Shown: one piece after another, positions 17,502 through 26,538 of the stretch | How positions within the stretch are numbered: position 1 is the first letter of the stretch | Layout: every line of letters starts with the position of its first letter | From: Micromonospora humi | Lineage (GTDB): Bacteria; Actinomycetota; Actinomycetes; Mycobacteriales; Micromonosporaceae | Direction: 5' to 3' | Assembly (NCBI RefSeq): GCF_900090105.1 | Contig: NZ_FMDM01000010.1 | Location: forward strand, 62,001-126,000 | DNA length: 64,000 nucleotides | Notes under the pieces: model-generated | What the model saw: the letters and a program-made list of their open reading frames with translations, nothing else | Told to the model about the DNA's origin: nothing | The model's database searches: none | Made by a program: the position numbers and the translations under genes

Positions 17502-18344
17502 TCAGTGCGGGAGTTCGGCGGCGCAGCAGGCCTCGCCGTCGGCGGAGAGCAGGCCCTCGAAATCCGCCCGCTTGATCTTGAAGCGGCCGCGCTGGCCCCA
17601 GCCGACCCCCCACGAGTTCTGAAAAAGGTACGCCTGTTCGGAATCCAGCCGGTCCAGCATCACGTAGCAGTGCCCGCCGGCCACCCGGCCGGTCGGCTTG
17701 ACGTAGCCGTCGGCGTCCGGGTGGAACATGTCGTCGGTCCAGTTGGTGCCGACCACCACCGACCCCTGGCTGTCGATCCACTGGTCGATCTCGGCCAGCG
17801 AGCCGGCGAACGCGAACGCCGCGAGCCGGCCCCGGTTGCGCAGCGCCAGCGCCCCGGACCGGACGGTCGAGCCGTTCTCCGCCCGCGGCTCGCCGTCGAT
17901 CACCTTGCACTCGTAGTACAGCGCGTGCGCGTCGGCGTTCTGGTACTCCCCCGGTACCGGCGTGGCGTCCACCCAGCCCGACCAGCCGAAGCCCACACAG
18001 TGCCCGGTGGCACCCTGGTCCAGCTGGACCGGCAGCTGCCAGGCCGGGGTCGCGTCACCGGCCGGCGTCGGGCCCGGCGCGGGCGGGGTCCCGCCGGCCT
18101 GCTTCTTCAGCCAGCGCCAGAAGACCAGGTACGCCCGCCAGTCGGTGAAGTACGTGGTCTCGGCGAGCACCTGCTCGATGGTCCGCTGCCGGATCCCCGC
18201 TGGCGGCTCGGCGATCTCCATGAGCCGAGGTAGCGACCAGTCCCGCGGGTCCGGCCGGTACACCCGACCCAGCAGCCGGGGACCGACGACCTCGCTTGCG
18301 CTGCGCTCCGGTGGGTCCTGCGCCAACCGCCGGTCCAGCACCAT
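17502..18344 (-). CDS. Papain-like cysteine peptidase (C1A), cytoplasmic
   Basis: 280 aa; ATG 18344 is preceded by GGAGGGGAGG. The catalytic set is complete: oxyanion Q110 and nucleophile C116 in DQGATGHCVGFGW, H226 in GGHCYVML, N244 in FQNSWGVGWGQRG. The N-terminus contains RPDPRDWSL, a spacer and a region 50-80 rich in aromatics, rather than a usual propeptide. No signal peptide is visible, unusual for the papain family. Its target is unknown; it is flanked by the YcaO/MFS scar and the carbohydrate operon but is separated from both. The family call is secure, the role is not. Confidence 0.88.
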   Translation of the reverse strand: MVLDRRLAQDPPERSASEVVGPRLLGRVYRPDPRDWSLPRLMEIAEPPAGIRQRTIEQVLAETTYFTDWRAYLVFWRWLKKQAGGTPPAPGPTPAGDATPAWQLPVQLDQGATGHCVGFGWSGWVDATPVPGEYQNADAHALYYECKVIDGEPRAENGSTVRSGALALRNRGRLAAFAFAGSLAEIDQWIDSQGSVVVGTNWTDDMFHPDADGYVKPTGRVAGGHCYVMLDRLDSEQAYLFQNSWGVGWGQRGRFKIKRADFEGLLSADGEACCAAELPH

Positions 18345-18504
18345 GACGGCCTCCCCTCCGATCGGCCCCAGCCGGGATGTCCCACTCCCACGATGCGCCC
18401 GGCCTGCGCCCGGCACAGTCCGGTTGCCGACTGCCGGCACGGAATCCGCTGGTCGGGTGGGCACGGCGCCACGGTGACCGCGCGCCCCCGGGGGGCGGCC
18501 GTCG

Positions 18505-20469
18505 TCAGCGGACGCGCGTTCGGCGCGCCCCGGACCGAAGGTCCGCGACCGGGCCGACCGCGCCGTCTCGCCCAGGTTGCCGGGGTGCCCCCGACAGGTC
18601 GACGTCCAGGACGGCGGGGCTGCCGTCCACCTCCTCGAACTCCGCGTCGGCGCAGCGGACCCGGCCCAGGTCCCGACCGGTGACGACTCCCACCCGGGCC
18701 TCGTCGAACGCGGCGGGGAGATCGGTGACGAGCCAGACCGCGTCGCCCTCGTCGACGACCGTCGCCGTCGCGGCGCCCAGCATCCGCGCCTCACGCTCAC
18801 CCTCGAACGGCCGGGCGCCCGCGGCGTAGGCGTTCGCGCGGGCGTACACCGGTTGTTTCACCTCCAGGAACTTCTGCTGGTCGCTGGGCGGCTGGTCGTC
18901 GAGGCGGGCCAGGTACTCCTCGAACGACGCGGGATGGCCGTCGTATCCGGCGGTGCCGGCCAGCGGTGGCCCCTCGCCCTCCGCGCCCGTCCCGTAGGCC
19001 GCGCCCGGGTCGCCGCCCAGGAAGAGGTTGCCCACCCACCTGTCGTCGCCGCCGTAGATCACCGCGTAGCCGGCGACCTGGGTGCTGTGCGGCCGGTGGT
19101 ACGGCGTGGCGCGGTCCAGCACCGGCTCCAGCCGCAGCGTGCCACAGATCAGGTTGTAGACGAAGGCGCCGCCCTGGCTGAACAGCTCCAGCGCGGCGGG
19201 TGAGCCGAAGATGTTGTGCTCGACCAGGTAGGGACCGTGGCTGACCTCGACGAAGAGGTCCCGGCAGTTGTCGTGGTAGACGTTGCGGGAGAGCCGGGTG
19301 CCCTGTGCCTGCCAGTCCAGCCAGGTGCCGAGCGAACAGGAGTGGATCCGGTTGCGCCGGATCAGCACGTCGATGGCCGCGTGCAGCTTGATGCCGGCGA
19401 TCTCGTACCCGTAGAACTCGCGTTTCACGCCGATGCGGTGGATGTGGTTGTCCTCGATGGTGGAGAACGCGCACCCGAGGTGGCCCACTATCGCGTTCTG
19501 GCCGCAGTCGTGGATCGTGTTGCGTCGGATCACGTGCGAGCCGACGTGCTCCCGGTCCCACCCGATCTGGCGGGCCGCGAAGACCGACTCCAGCTGGTAC
19601 TGGTAGCCCGGCTTGTCACCGCGGAGAGCCGAGTGGTTCTGCCCGGTCGACCCCTCCTTCCCGATCGAGATCGCCGCGCACTTGGCGTCGTGGATCACGT
19701 TGTCCTCGATGACCCAGCCCTTCGCCCAGTTGGGCCCGATCAGGCCCGGCTGGTCGGCGGTCGGCGGCGCCCACGGACTCGCCGCGTGCGCCAGCTCGAA
19801 GCCACGGACGGTGATGTAGTCCAGGTGCGGCTGGTCCGGGTAGAAGACGCTGCGGCGCACGTTGACCTCCACCAGCTCGGTGTTCGGGTCGGCGCCCCGG
19901 AAGTTGGCCCAGATCGTCGTCCGCGCTCCGACCTCGGCGTACCAGACGAGCTGGGTGCGGTCCGGATCGCCGACCGGATGGGTCACCCGGGTCCAGTCGT
20001 CGACGACAGCGGTGCGGCGGGGCGGATCGTCGACCTCCGCCCGGCTCGCCACCTCGAAGAAGCTCACGCCGTTCAGGTAGACGTCGCCGAGGTGCCGACG
20101 CGGCGCACCCTTGCCGTACACGATCCAGTCGCCGGTCACCTCCTCGGCGAACGGGTTGAACGAGCCGAACAGCGCGTTGTCGACGACCGCCCGCCACACC
20201 GTCCCACCGAGCGGCTCCCAGCCCGTGACGCGTTCCGACCCCTTGATCACCACGTGCTCGCCGGGCGCCGGCTCGTAGGTGATGCGGCGGGAGTCGCTGA
20301 GACCGCCACGGCGTGGCCTCACCCACTCGCGGTACTCCCCCGCGTGCACCACCACCGTGTCACCGGGCTGCGCGACGCCGGCCGCCCGGTTGATCGTCCG
20401 GAACGGTCGCTCCGCACTGCCGTCGGCGCGATCCGAACCGGTGGTCGCGACATGGAATACGGATGTCAT
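18505..20469 (-). CDS. Cytoplasmic right-handed beta-helix protein (DUF1565/GH141-like)
   Basis: 654 aa; ATG 20469 with AGGAGG 5-6 bases upstream. It opens with FHVATTGSDRADGSAERPFRTI, the entry strand of DUF1565/pectate-lyase-like helices. Repeated rungs follow (VIEDNVIHDAKCAAISI, HVIRRNTIHDCGQNAIVGHLG, STIEDNHIHRIG, DVLIRRNRIHSCSLGTWLDW). A small C-terminal beta domain ends the protein. Related helices include GH141 and other glycosidases, so a glycoside hydrolase acting on imported oligosaccharides is my inference. There is no signal peptide. It is the last gene of an operon with an esterase-like hydrolase and a sugar ABC importer (26-bp gap). Confidence 0.78.
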   Translation of the reverse strand: MTSVFHVATTGSDRADGSAERPFRTINRAAGVAQPGDTVVVHAGEYREWVRPRRGGLSDSRRITYEPAPGEHVVIKGSERVTGWEPLGGTVWRAVVDNALFGSFNPFAEEVTGDWIVYGKGAPRRHLGDVYLNGVSFFEVASRAEVDDPPRRTAVVDDWTRVTHPVGDPDRTQLVWYAEVGARTTIWANFRGADPNTELVEVNVRRSVFYPDQPHLDYITVRGFELAHAASPWAPPTADQPGLIGPNWAKGWVIEDNVIHDAKCAAISIGKEGSTGQNHSALRGDKPGYQYQLESVFAARQIGWDREHVGSHVIRRNTIHDCGQNAIVGHLGCAFSTIEDNHIHRIGVKREFYGYEIAGIKLHAAIDVLIRRNRIHSCSLGTWLDWQAQGTRLSRNVYHDNCRDLFVEVSHGPYLVEHNIFGSPAALELFSQGGAFVYNLICGTLRLEPVLDRATPYHRPHSTQVAGYAVIYGGDDRWVGNLFLGGDPGAAYGTGAEGEGPPLAGTAGYDGHPASFEEYLARLDDQPPSDQQKFLEVKQPVYARANAYAAGARPFEGEREARMLGAATATVVDEGDAVWLVTDLPAAFDEARVGVVTGRDLGRVRCADAEFEEVDGSPAVLDVDLSGAPRQPGRDGAVGPVADLRSGARRTRVR

Positions 20470-20494
20470 CCGGGAAGCCTCCTGGTCGAGTGGT

Positions 20495-22189
20495 TCACCT
20501 AGCTGTCGACACGTTCGCGGCCGGTCCCGTCCACACCGGCAGGTCGAGGCGGGACGGGTGGGCGCCGGCGTGGGAGATCTCCTGCCGCGCCCGTACCGTG
20601 GCGGTCGCCGTGGCGGCCGGTTCGCCGCCACCCGGATTGCGGGCGTAGCGCGGATGCGCTCCGGAGCTGACCTGCACGGCGACGCGGTGGCCGGCGGCGA
20701 AGCGGTGGAACGCCGGCCACAGCGGCACCTCCAGCTCGACGAAACCGTCCTCGTCGGGCAGCGGGTCGGTAGCCGCGGTGCCGACGCCGCCGATGCGGCG
20801 GATGCCGTCGCACACGCCCATGGAGCGGCCGTCGGGGTGCACGTCGCAGATCCGGACGAACACGTCCGCGCTGGCCGCGGTCGAGCGGAACCGGACCCGG
20901 GCGACCGCCTCCCCGGCGAGGACGACAGCGTGGTCCAGCGGTGGACCGCGGAAGACGACCACGTCCGCCCGGCGTTCGTGGGCGCCGTTGTCGACCGGGC
21001 CCGGGCCGGGACCATCGAGTGCGGGTGTCGGGCGGTCGGGATCGTAGGTGTAGCGGGTGCTGCCCCCGTCGGGAACGGCCGCGTCGAGCAGCCCGTGCGG
21101 ATGCAGGTACCACCGCTGCGCGGCGGTGCCCGGCGGCGGCCACGCGGGTAGGTCGTGCCACTGTTGCGCGCCGGTGAGGAAGGCGCGCACGGGCGCCGGC
21201 CGGGCCGCGGGCGCGCCGGCGAAGTGCTCCTTGAGGAACGCGATCGACTCGGCGAGGAACGGGCTCTGCTCGCTGCCGTGGCCCCACGGGCCGATGGTGA
21301 GCCGCGGCGGGCGACCGGCCGCGGCGAGTTGGGCGTAGTTGCGCAACTGCCAGGGAAGGAAGATGTCGTACCAGCCGGTGGCCATGTAGACGGGCACGGT
21401 GACGTCGGGCACCGACGCGGTGTGCGACTGCCGGGTCCAGTAGTCGTCGGAGAGCTTCTCGTGGGCCAGCCAGTCCTGGTACCAGCCGATCGGGTGGCCC
21501 GCCACCGCGGTGTCGCCGCGGGACAGGGGCAGCACGTCGTAGGCTTCGGCCAGCTTCCGGTCCGGCCGACGCGCGAGCCGCGCCCTGACCAGGGCGCCGC
21601 GCACGCCCCGCAGGACCATCCGGCGCGACCAGCCGAGTGAGCCACCCAGCGCGAACGCGCCGTTGTGCCAGGTGACCGCGCCGAAGTCGGCCATCGTGAC
21701 GTTCAGGCACAGGGCGTCCGGGGCGTTCCCGGGATCGTCACGGCACATCCGTCCCGCCACGGCCCACTGGGCGTAGCCGAGGTAGCTCTCCCCGTGCGTC
21801 GCGACCGCGCCGGTGAACCAGGGCTGCCGGCGTACCCACCGGTGGGTGGCCATGCCGTCCCGCTGCTCGTCGAGCTGTGGTCGGAAGGTGCCACCGGAGC
21901 CGCCCGTACCGCGGCAGCTCTGCACCAGAACCGGGAATCCCTCGCCGGCCAGCGCCGGCGCGTGGGTGAGTGAGCCGTGCCGGCCGTACGGCGAGCGGAC
22001 GACGACAGTGGGCAACGGCGGTTCCACCGGGCCGACCGGCAGGTAGAGGTCGGCGATCAGGTCGACGCCGTCGTCCATCGGCACGCGCAGCCCGCGCCGT
22101 ACCGAGAACGCGTACGAGGGCTCGGGGGACGCGTGGCGACGGGCGCGCCGGAGCCGGCCGGACAGTCGGTGGCGGAGGCTCGTCATCAC
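20495..22189 (-). CDS. CocE/NonD-family alpha/beta hydrolase (X-Pro dipeptidyl peptidase-like, S15)
   Basis: 564 aa. The S15 hallmarks are present: LPTVVVRSPYGR, SCRGTGGSGG, and the nucleophile elbow THGESYLGY with S135. The C-terminal third is the jelly-roll domain PepX_C (RWYLHPHGLLDA.. to ..VAVQVSSGAHPRYARNPGG). Family members are cocaine esterases, cephalosporin acylases and many unassigned esterases. No signal peptide: cytoplasmic. It sits 12 bases after the permease gene and 25 before the beta-helix gene, so it likely removes ester or amide decorations from the imported sugar. The nearest residues for the Asp/His of the triad were not assigned. Confidence 0.88.
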   Translation of the reverse strand: MMTSLRHRLSGRLRRARRHASPEPSYAFSVRRGLRVPMDDGVDLIADLYLPVGPVEPPLPTVVVRSPYGRHGSLTHAPALAGEGFPVLVQSCRGTGGSGGTFRPQLDEQRDGMATHRWVRRQPWFTGAVATHGESYLGYAQWAVAGRMCRDDPGNAPDALCLNVTMADFGAVTWHNGAFALGGSLGWSRRMVLRGVRGALVRARLARRPDRKLAEAYDVLPLSRGDTAVAGHPIGWYQDWLAHEKLSDDYWTRQSHTASVPDVTVPVYMATGWYDIFLPWQLRNYAQLAAAGRPPRLTIGPWGHGSEQSPFLAESIAFLKEHFAGAPAARPAPVRAFLTGAQQWHDLPAWPPPGTAAQRWYLHPHGLLDAAVPDGGSTRYTYDPDRPTPALDGPGPGPVDNGAHERRADVVVFRGPPLDHAVVLAGEAVARVRFRSTAASADVFVRICDVHPDGRSMGVCDGIRRIGGVGTAATDPLPDEDGFVELEVPLWPAFHRFAAGHRVAVQVSSGAHPRYARNPGGGEPAATATATVRARQEISHAGAHPSRLDLPVWTGPAANVSTAR

Positions 22190-22201
22190 CGGCAGCGGAT
22201 C

Positions 22202-23071
22202 TCACCCCTTGAACGCGCCTTCCATGATTCCCTGCACCAGCCGGCGCCCGACGAAGACGAACAGCACCAGCAGCGGAATGGTGGCCAGGAAGGAGCCGGA
22301 CATGGCCAGTCCCAGGTCGATGTCCCGGTTCTGTTGCAGCGCCTTGATGGCGATCTGGACGGTGTAGTTCTCCGGCGACTTCAGGACGATGAACGGCCAG
22401 AGGAAGTCGTTCCACGCGTAGACGAACGTGAACAGCCCCAGGACGTATGCCGCCGGGCGGACGATCGGGAAGGCGATCCGCCAGAAGATCTGCCAGGTGG
22501 TCGCGCCGTCCACTCGCGCCGCCTGCATCAGCTCGTCGCTGATGGTGCTGCCGATGTGCTGGCGCATCCAGAAGATGCCGAACGCGCTGACCAGCCCGGG
22601 AACGATCACCGCCGGCAGGCTGTCGACCCAGTTCAGTTGCGAGATGATCAGATACTGCGGCACCACGGCCAACTGCGCCGGCACCGTCATGGTCAGCACG
22701 ACGACGAGGAACAGCGTGTTGCGGCCGGGGAAGGACAGCTTGGCGAAGGCGAAGCCGGCCAACGCGCAGAGCACCGCCTGGCCCACGGCGATCGTGGTGG
22801 CGACGACGAGGCTGTTCAGCAGGGACTGCACGAACGGCACGATGGTGAAGACCAGTTCCGCCAGGTGCAGGAAGTTGCCGCCGGGGGTGATCGTCGGGGG
22901 GAGGGTCGTCGCGGTGGCGGAGTCCGTCGTCGCCACCACGAACATCCAGTAGAGCGGAAAGACGCTGACGAGCGCCATGAGGGTGAGCACCGCGTACACC
23001 GGGACCGGGACGCGGTTGGCCTGGCGCCGCCTGGCCCGCCCGGGCGCGGCGATCGGGGGTACGGGCTTCAT
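22202..23071 (-). CDS. Carbohydrate ABC transporter permease (MalG/LacG type)
   Basis: 289 aa; ATG 23071 overlaps the stop of the preceding permease by ATGA, supporting this start. Six membrane helices are discernible, beginning with PVYAVLTLMALVSVFPLYWMF. The EAA-loop equivalent DELMQAARVDGATTWQIFWRIAFPIVRPA marks a CUT1-type sugar permease and docks with the shared ATPase. The C-terminus LVQGIMEGAFKG is typical of MalG relatives. It forms the inner-membrane channel with the adjacent permease; the ATPase (MsiK-like) is encoded elsewhere, as is usual in actinomycetes. Confidence 0.93.
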   Translation of the reverse strand: MKPVPPIAAPGRARRRQANRVPVPVYAVLTLMALVSVFPLYWMFVVATTDSATATTLPPTITPGGNFLHLAELVFTIVPFVQSLLNSLVVATTIAVGQAVLCALAGFAFAKLSFPGRNTLFLVVVLTMTVPAQLAVVPQYLIISQLNWVDSLPAVIVPGLVSAFGIFWMRQHIGSTISDELMQAARVDGATTWQIFWRIAFPIVRPAAYVLGLFTFVYAWNDFLWPFIVLKSPENYTVQIAIKALQQNRDIDLGLAMSGSFLATIPLLVLFVFVGRRLVQGIMEGAFKG

Positions 23072-24030
23072 GGGCGCTCCGAACGGATTCGGGTGGTCAG
23101 CAGGTAGTTGAGTCCGGAGAAGGCCACCACGATGACGAAGAGCGCGACGCCGACCGCCGCGCCGTAGCCGAAGTGGAACTGGCCGAAGGACTGCTCGTAG
23201 AGGTAGAGGGTGACGGTCTGGCACTGCCGTGCCGCACCGCACGTGAGGCCGCCCACCGGGTTGGCGAGCAGCGGCTCGGTGAAGACCTGCAGCCCGCCGA
23301 TGGTCGACGTCACGACGGTGAACGCGATGATCGGCCGTAACGAGGGGATGCTGATGTGCAGGAACTGTCTCCAGCCGTTCGCGCCGTCGGCTGCGGCGGC
23401 CTCGTACAGTTCCCGGGGAACCGCCTGCAGCGCGGCGAGGTACAGCAGTGTGTTGTATCCGGTCCAGCGCCAGGCGATCATCGTGGCGATCATGATGTGG
23501 CTGCCCCACAGCGACGCCGTGAAGTCGATGTGGTCGAAGCCCAGCAGGCCGAGGAACCAGTTGATCATGCCGTAGTCACGGTCGAACATCTGGGCGAAGA
23601 CGATGGTCGTGGCCGCCACCGAGGTGACGTAGGGAACGAGCACCGACATCCGGAACAACGCGGCCAGCCGCAGCCGCGCGTGGTTGAGCAGGTGTGCCAG
23701 GCCGAGCGCCAGGAGCAACTGCGGCACCGTGGACAGCACCCAGATGCTGAACGTGTTCCGCAGCGCCCCCCAGAAGCGCGGGTCGTGCAGGAGCTCGGAG
23801 AAGTTGTCCAGCCCCACGAAGCGGTGCTCGCCGATCGGATCCCAGTCGAACAGGGAGATGTAGAAGGTGAACAGCAACGGGAAGAGGCCGAAGATCAGGA
23901 AGAGCACGAAGAACGGCGAGATGTACGCGTACGGCGCCAGGAACTCCCGCACGCCCTGCCGGATCCGCCGCTTGCGACCGGGCCCCGGGGACTCCGGTAC
24001 GGCCGTGGCCGGGGTGAGCATGGTGGTCAA
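23068..24030 (-). CDS. Carbohydrate ABC transporter permease (MalF/LacF type)
   Basis: 320 aa. A basic N-terminus (GRKRRIRQGVREF) is followed by YAYISPFFVLFLIFGLFPLLF, the usual first helix, and a periplasmic loop (FVGLDNFSELLHDPRFWGALRNT). The EAA motif equivalent is RELYEAAAADGANGWRQFLHISIP. The C-terminal segment FGYGAAVGVALFVIVVAFSG is typical of MalF relatives. It pairs with the downstream permease through an ATGA overlap and with the upstream binding lipoprotein (62-bp gap). Confidence 0.93.
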   Translation of the reverse strand: MTTMLTPATAVPESPGPGRKRRIRQGVREFLAPYAYISPFFVLFLIFGLFPLLFTFYISLFDWDPIGEHRFVGLDNFSELLHDPRFWGALRNTFSIWVLSTVPQLLLALGLAHLLNHARLRLAALFRMSVLVPYVTSVAATTIVFAQMFDRDYGMINWFLGLLGFDHIDFTASLWGSHIMIATMIAWRWTGYNTLLYLAALQAVPRELYEAAAADGANGWRQFLHISIPSLRPIIAFTVVTSTIGGLQVFTEPLLANPVGGLTCGAARQCQTVTLYLYEQSFGQFHFGYGAAVGVALFVIVVAFSGLNYLLTTRIRSERP

Positions 24031-24092
24031 GGCGTCACCTTCCCGATTCGCGGCAGCCGGACCGGATCCGGCTGCCGCACCTCAGCCCTCCG

Positions 24093-25349
24093 TCATTCGC
24101 GTACGGCGTTCTTGACATTTGTCAGCGCCGTGTTCCAGGCGTTGGCCGGGTTCACCTTGCCCTGCTCGACGCTGGTGAGCGTGTTGAGGAACTCGGTGCC
24201 GACGGGGCCGTCCTGCGGACCGAAGTAGAAGGGTTTGATCCCCACCACCGACTGGGTGTAGATCTTGCCGATCGGCGCGTTGCTGAAGAACGGGTCGGTC
24301 TTTCCGACCAGCTGCGGGTCGGTGTAGACCGACGGCGTGGTGGGCAGCGATCCCTGCATGAGGAAGTGGTCCAGCTGGCCCTTCGGCGACTGCATCTCGG
24401 AGATGTAGTTCCACGCCGCCTTCGCGTTCTTGGCGCGCTTGGGGATGGCGAGGAAGCTGCCACCCCAGTTACCCGAGCCCCCGGGAATGGTGGCGATGTC
24501 CCACTTGCCGTTCGTCTCGGGAGCGTTCGTCTTCATCTGGCTGAGCATCCAGGACGGTGAGCACACCACCGCGTAGTCGCCCTTCTTCATGGCCGCGGTC
24601 CAGCCGGACGAGAACGAACCCTGCTTGGCGGAGATGCCCGCGTCGAAGGCCTTCAGCGTCACGTCGAAGGCCGCCTTGACCTGTTCGTTGTCGTAGTCCA
24701 GCTTGCGATCGGCGCTGTAGTAGCGCTGGCTGCCCTGGTTGACCGCCTGGAAGAAGACGCTTGTCGGCGTGTTGTCCACGAACGGTTTCCCGGTCTGCTG
24801 GACGTACTTCCGGCCGACGTCGATGAACTCGTCCCACGTCGGCCAGAGCTTGGCCACCTCGTCCCGGTCGGTGGGCAGGCCGGCCGCCTTGAACAGATCG
24901 GTACGGTACGCGACCGCCAAGCCGCCGACGTCGGTCGGCACACCGATGATCTTGCCGTCCTCGGTCGTCGACTGCGCCATCACCCAGTCGAGGTAGTTGC
25001 CCTTGATGTCGTTCGCGCCCAGCGTGGTGAGGTCGACGAAGTTGTCCGGGGACTGCATGAACTTCGGCAGGTCGTCGGCCTGGATCAGCACCAGGTCGGG
25101 CACCTTGCCGCCGGCCAGCGCGGCGGTGAGCGCCTGCGCGGTCTCGGTCGTGCTGCCCACCTCGGTGAGCTTGACGCGCACGTCGGGGTGCGCCTTCGTG
25201 TAGACGTCGACGTCGGCCTTCTGGTTGATGTTGGCAAACGACCAGAACTCGAAGGTCTTCGAGTCGGACGTGCCGTCCGATCCCCCACAGCCGGCAAGGA
25301 GGAGCGCGGCGGTGGCGAAGACGGCTGCGGTGGTCCGGACGCGTTTCAA
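24093..25349 (-). CDS. Carbohydrate ABC transporter substrate-binding lipoprotein
   Basis: 418 aa. A lipobox LLAGC places the lipidated Cys at residue 21. The mature protein shows the family 1 extracellular solute-binding pattern: FEFWSFANINQKADVDVYTKAHPDVRV, AGGKVPDLVLIQADDLPKF, GVPTDVGGLAVAYRTDLFKAAGLP and WPTWDEFIDVGRKYV (each described by its ends). It delivers an oligosaccharide to the two downstream permeases. It is the first gene of the five-gene minus-strand operon; the sequence upstream (25399-25541) contains operator-like repeats, implying substrate-specific repression. The sugar is not deducible from sequence. Confidence 0.93.
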   Translation of the reverse strand: MKRVRTTAAVFATAALLLAGCGGSDGTSDSKTFEFWSFANINQKADVDVYTKAHPDVRVKLTEVGSTTETAQALTAALAGGKVPDLVLIQADDLPKFMQSPDNFVDLTTLGANDIKGNYLDWVMAQSTTEDGKIIGVPTDVGGLAVAYRTDLFKAAGLPTDRDEVAKLWPTWDEFIDVGRKYVQQTGKPFVDNTPTSVFFQAVNQGSQRYYSADRKLDYDNEQVKAAFDVTLKAFDAGISAKQGSFSSGWTAAMKKGDYAVVCSPSWMLSQMKTNAPETNGKWDIATIPGGSGNWGGSFLAIPKRAKNAKAAWNYISEMQSPKGQLDHFLMQGSLPTTPSVYTDPQLVGKTDPFFSNAPIGKIYTQSVVGIKPFYFGPQDGPVGTEFLNTLTSVEQGKVNPANAWNTALTNVKNAVRE

Positions 25350-25398
25350 CGGCCCTCCATCGGTGATCGCGAGCGGCGGTGGTCGGAGATCGTCTCCT

Positions 25399-25411
25399 CC
25401 GAAACTTATCG
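25399..25411 (-). promoter_or_regulatory. CCGAAACTTATCG, operator-like, in the ABC operon leader
   Basis: Lies 50 bases before the lipoprotein ATG and differs by one inserted base from the palindrome at 25529. On the minus strand it includes CTCGATAAGTTTCG. It sits in an AT-rich patch (25400-25430) that probably contains the promoter, fitting a repressor site that overlaps it. Confidence 0.35.
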
Positions 25412-25528
25412 AGAAATTTACATGTGATGATTCGTGCGCTGAGGCTACTCACTGGGCCCACCATCCGTCAACGACCTCGCTGCCAGCGAGAGCGCCGGTC
25501 GGCAGCGCGGCTGCCGACCCGCGCAGCG

Positions 25529-25541
25529 CCGAAAGTTTCGG
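25529..25541. promoter_or_regulatory. 13-bp palindrome CCGAAAGTTTCGG (putative operator)
   Basis: Perfect odd-symmetry repeat. Its core on the minus strand, CGAAACTTTCG, equals the cis-element described upstream of Streptomyces xylanase genes and bound by LacI-family repressors. It lies 180 bases before the binding-protein start and 27 bases before the end of the NmrA-like gene. Control of the sugar operon is the likely role. Confidence 0.55.
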
Positions 25542-25567
25542 AGCAAGTGGCGCGACTCCCGGTCACG

Positions 25568-26446
25568 TCACCGGCTCGCGCGCCGCAACGCCGCGCCGTC
25601 GGCGGAGAGGAAATCCACCAGCGTCCTCGGCGCCCTGCCGGTGACGCGGGCGACGGTGTCGGTCACCTCCGCGAAGCCGCCGGCGCGTACCCGCTCGAAC
25701 GTCAGCCTGCTGAGGTCTCGTTCGAAGCCCTCGCTCCCGGCCACGGCCTCGTCGACTGTCACGTCCCGATGGATCACGGGGTGCCCCGCCGCGGCGGAGA
25801 GCAACTGCGCCGTGCGTGGCAACGACAGGCTCTCCGGACCGGAGAGCCGGTACGTCCGACCGACGTGCCCGTCCTCGATCAGCGCTCGCTCGGCGACCGC
25901 GGCGATGTCGCGGGCATCGATCCAGGCCACGCCGGCGTCGCCGCTGGGGAACGGCAACTCACCCGCCTCGGCGATCTGGTGCCGGTAGAAGCGCGGGTCG
26001 GTGAAGACCTGCATGAACCAGCCCGGTCGCAGGATCGTCCAGGGGCGCCCGCTCCCGTGGACCACGCGCTCGACGCTCGGCGCCCAGCCGGCGGGGTGGT
26101 CGGAGCCCGGGTGGCCGCCGTCGGAGTCGGACAGCAGGACCACCCGGGTCCCCGGCGCGGTCCCGGCCAGAAGTGCCCGGACGAGGTCCGGTGCGTCCGC
26201 GCGATCCGGCCGAACCACGTACACGGCGTCGACGCCGTCGGTCGCCGCCGCCCACCCGGCGGGCTCGTCCCAGGAGAAGGCGGTGGGACGGACGCCGCTC
26301 ACACCCACGGTGGATGGATCACCGCTGCCGCCGCGCACCTCGACGCCGCGCCGCGCCACGAGCAACTTCGCCAGCGGTAGTCCGGTCTTGCCGCGGACCC
26401 CGGTCACCAGCACCCGGGTCACGTCGGTCGAGTTCGCATGCGGCAT
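25568..26446 (-). CDS. NmrA-like NAD(P)-binding protein
   Basis: 292 aa with GGGGAG before the ATG. VLVTGVRGKTGLPLAKLL is a Rossmann entry with a modified glycine pattern (GVRGKTG) seen in NmrA/HSCARG-type proteins. TAFSWDEPAGWAAATDGVDAVYVV, RPWTILRPGWFMQVF and AGVAWIDARDIAAVAERAL (given by ends) match the atypical-SDR family. The catalytic Tyr/Lys pair is not evident, as usual for these redox-sensing or NADPH-binding proteins. It stands alone between the response regulator and the sugar operon. Confidence 0.82.
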   Translation of the reverse strand: MPHANSTDVTRVLVTGVRGKTGLPLAKLLVARRGVEVRGGSGDPSTVGVSGVRPTAFSWDEPAGWAAATDGVDAVYVVRPDRADAPDLVRALLAGTAPGTRVVLLSDSDGGHPGSDHPAGWAPSVERVVHGSGRPWTILRPGWFMQVFTDPRFYRHQIAEAGELPFPSGDAGVAWIDARDIAAVAERALIEDGHVGRTYRLSGPESLSLPRTAQLLSAAAGHPVIHRDVTVDEAVAGSEGFERDLSRLTFERVRAGGFAEVTDTVARVTGRAPRTLVDFLSADGAALRRASR

Positions 26447-26538
26447 GGTGATCTCCCCTGGTCCGGCCGGTCAGGTGGGTGAGCAGGTCTCGTGGCCGGG
26501 CGTCGCGCCGCGGGAACGACAATCGACCCGAGCGCTGG

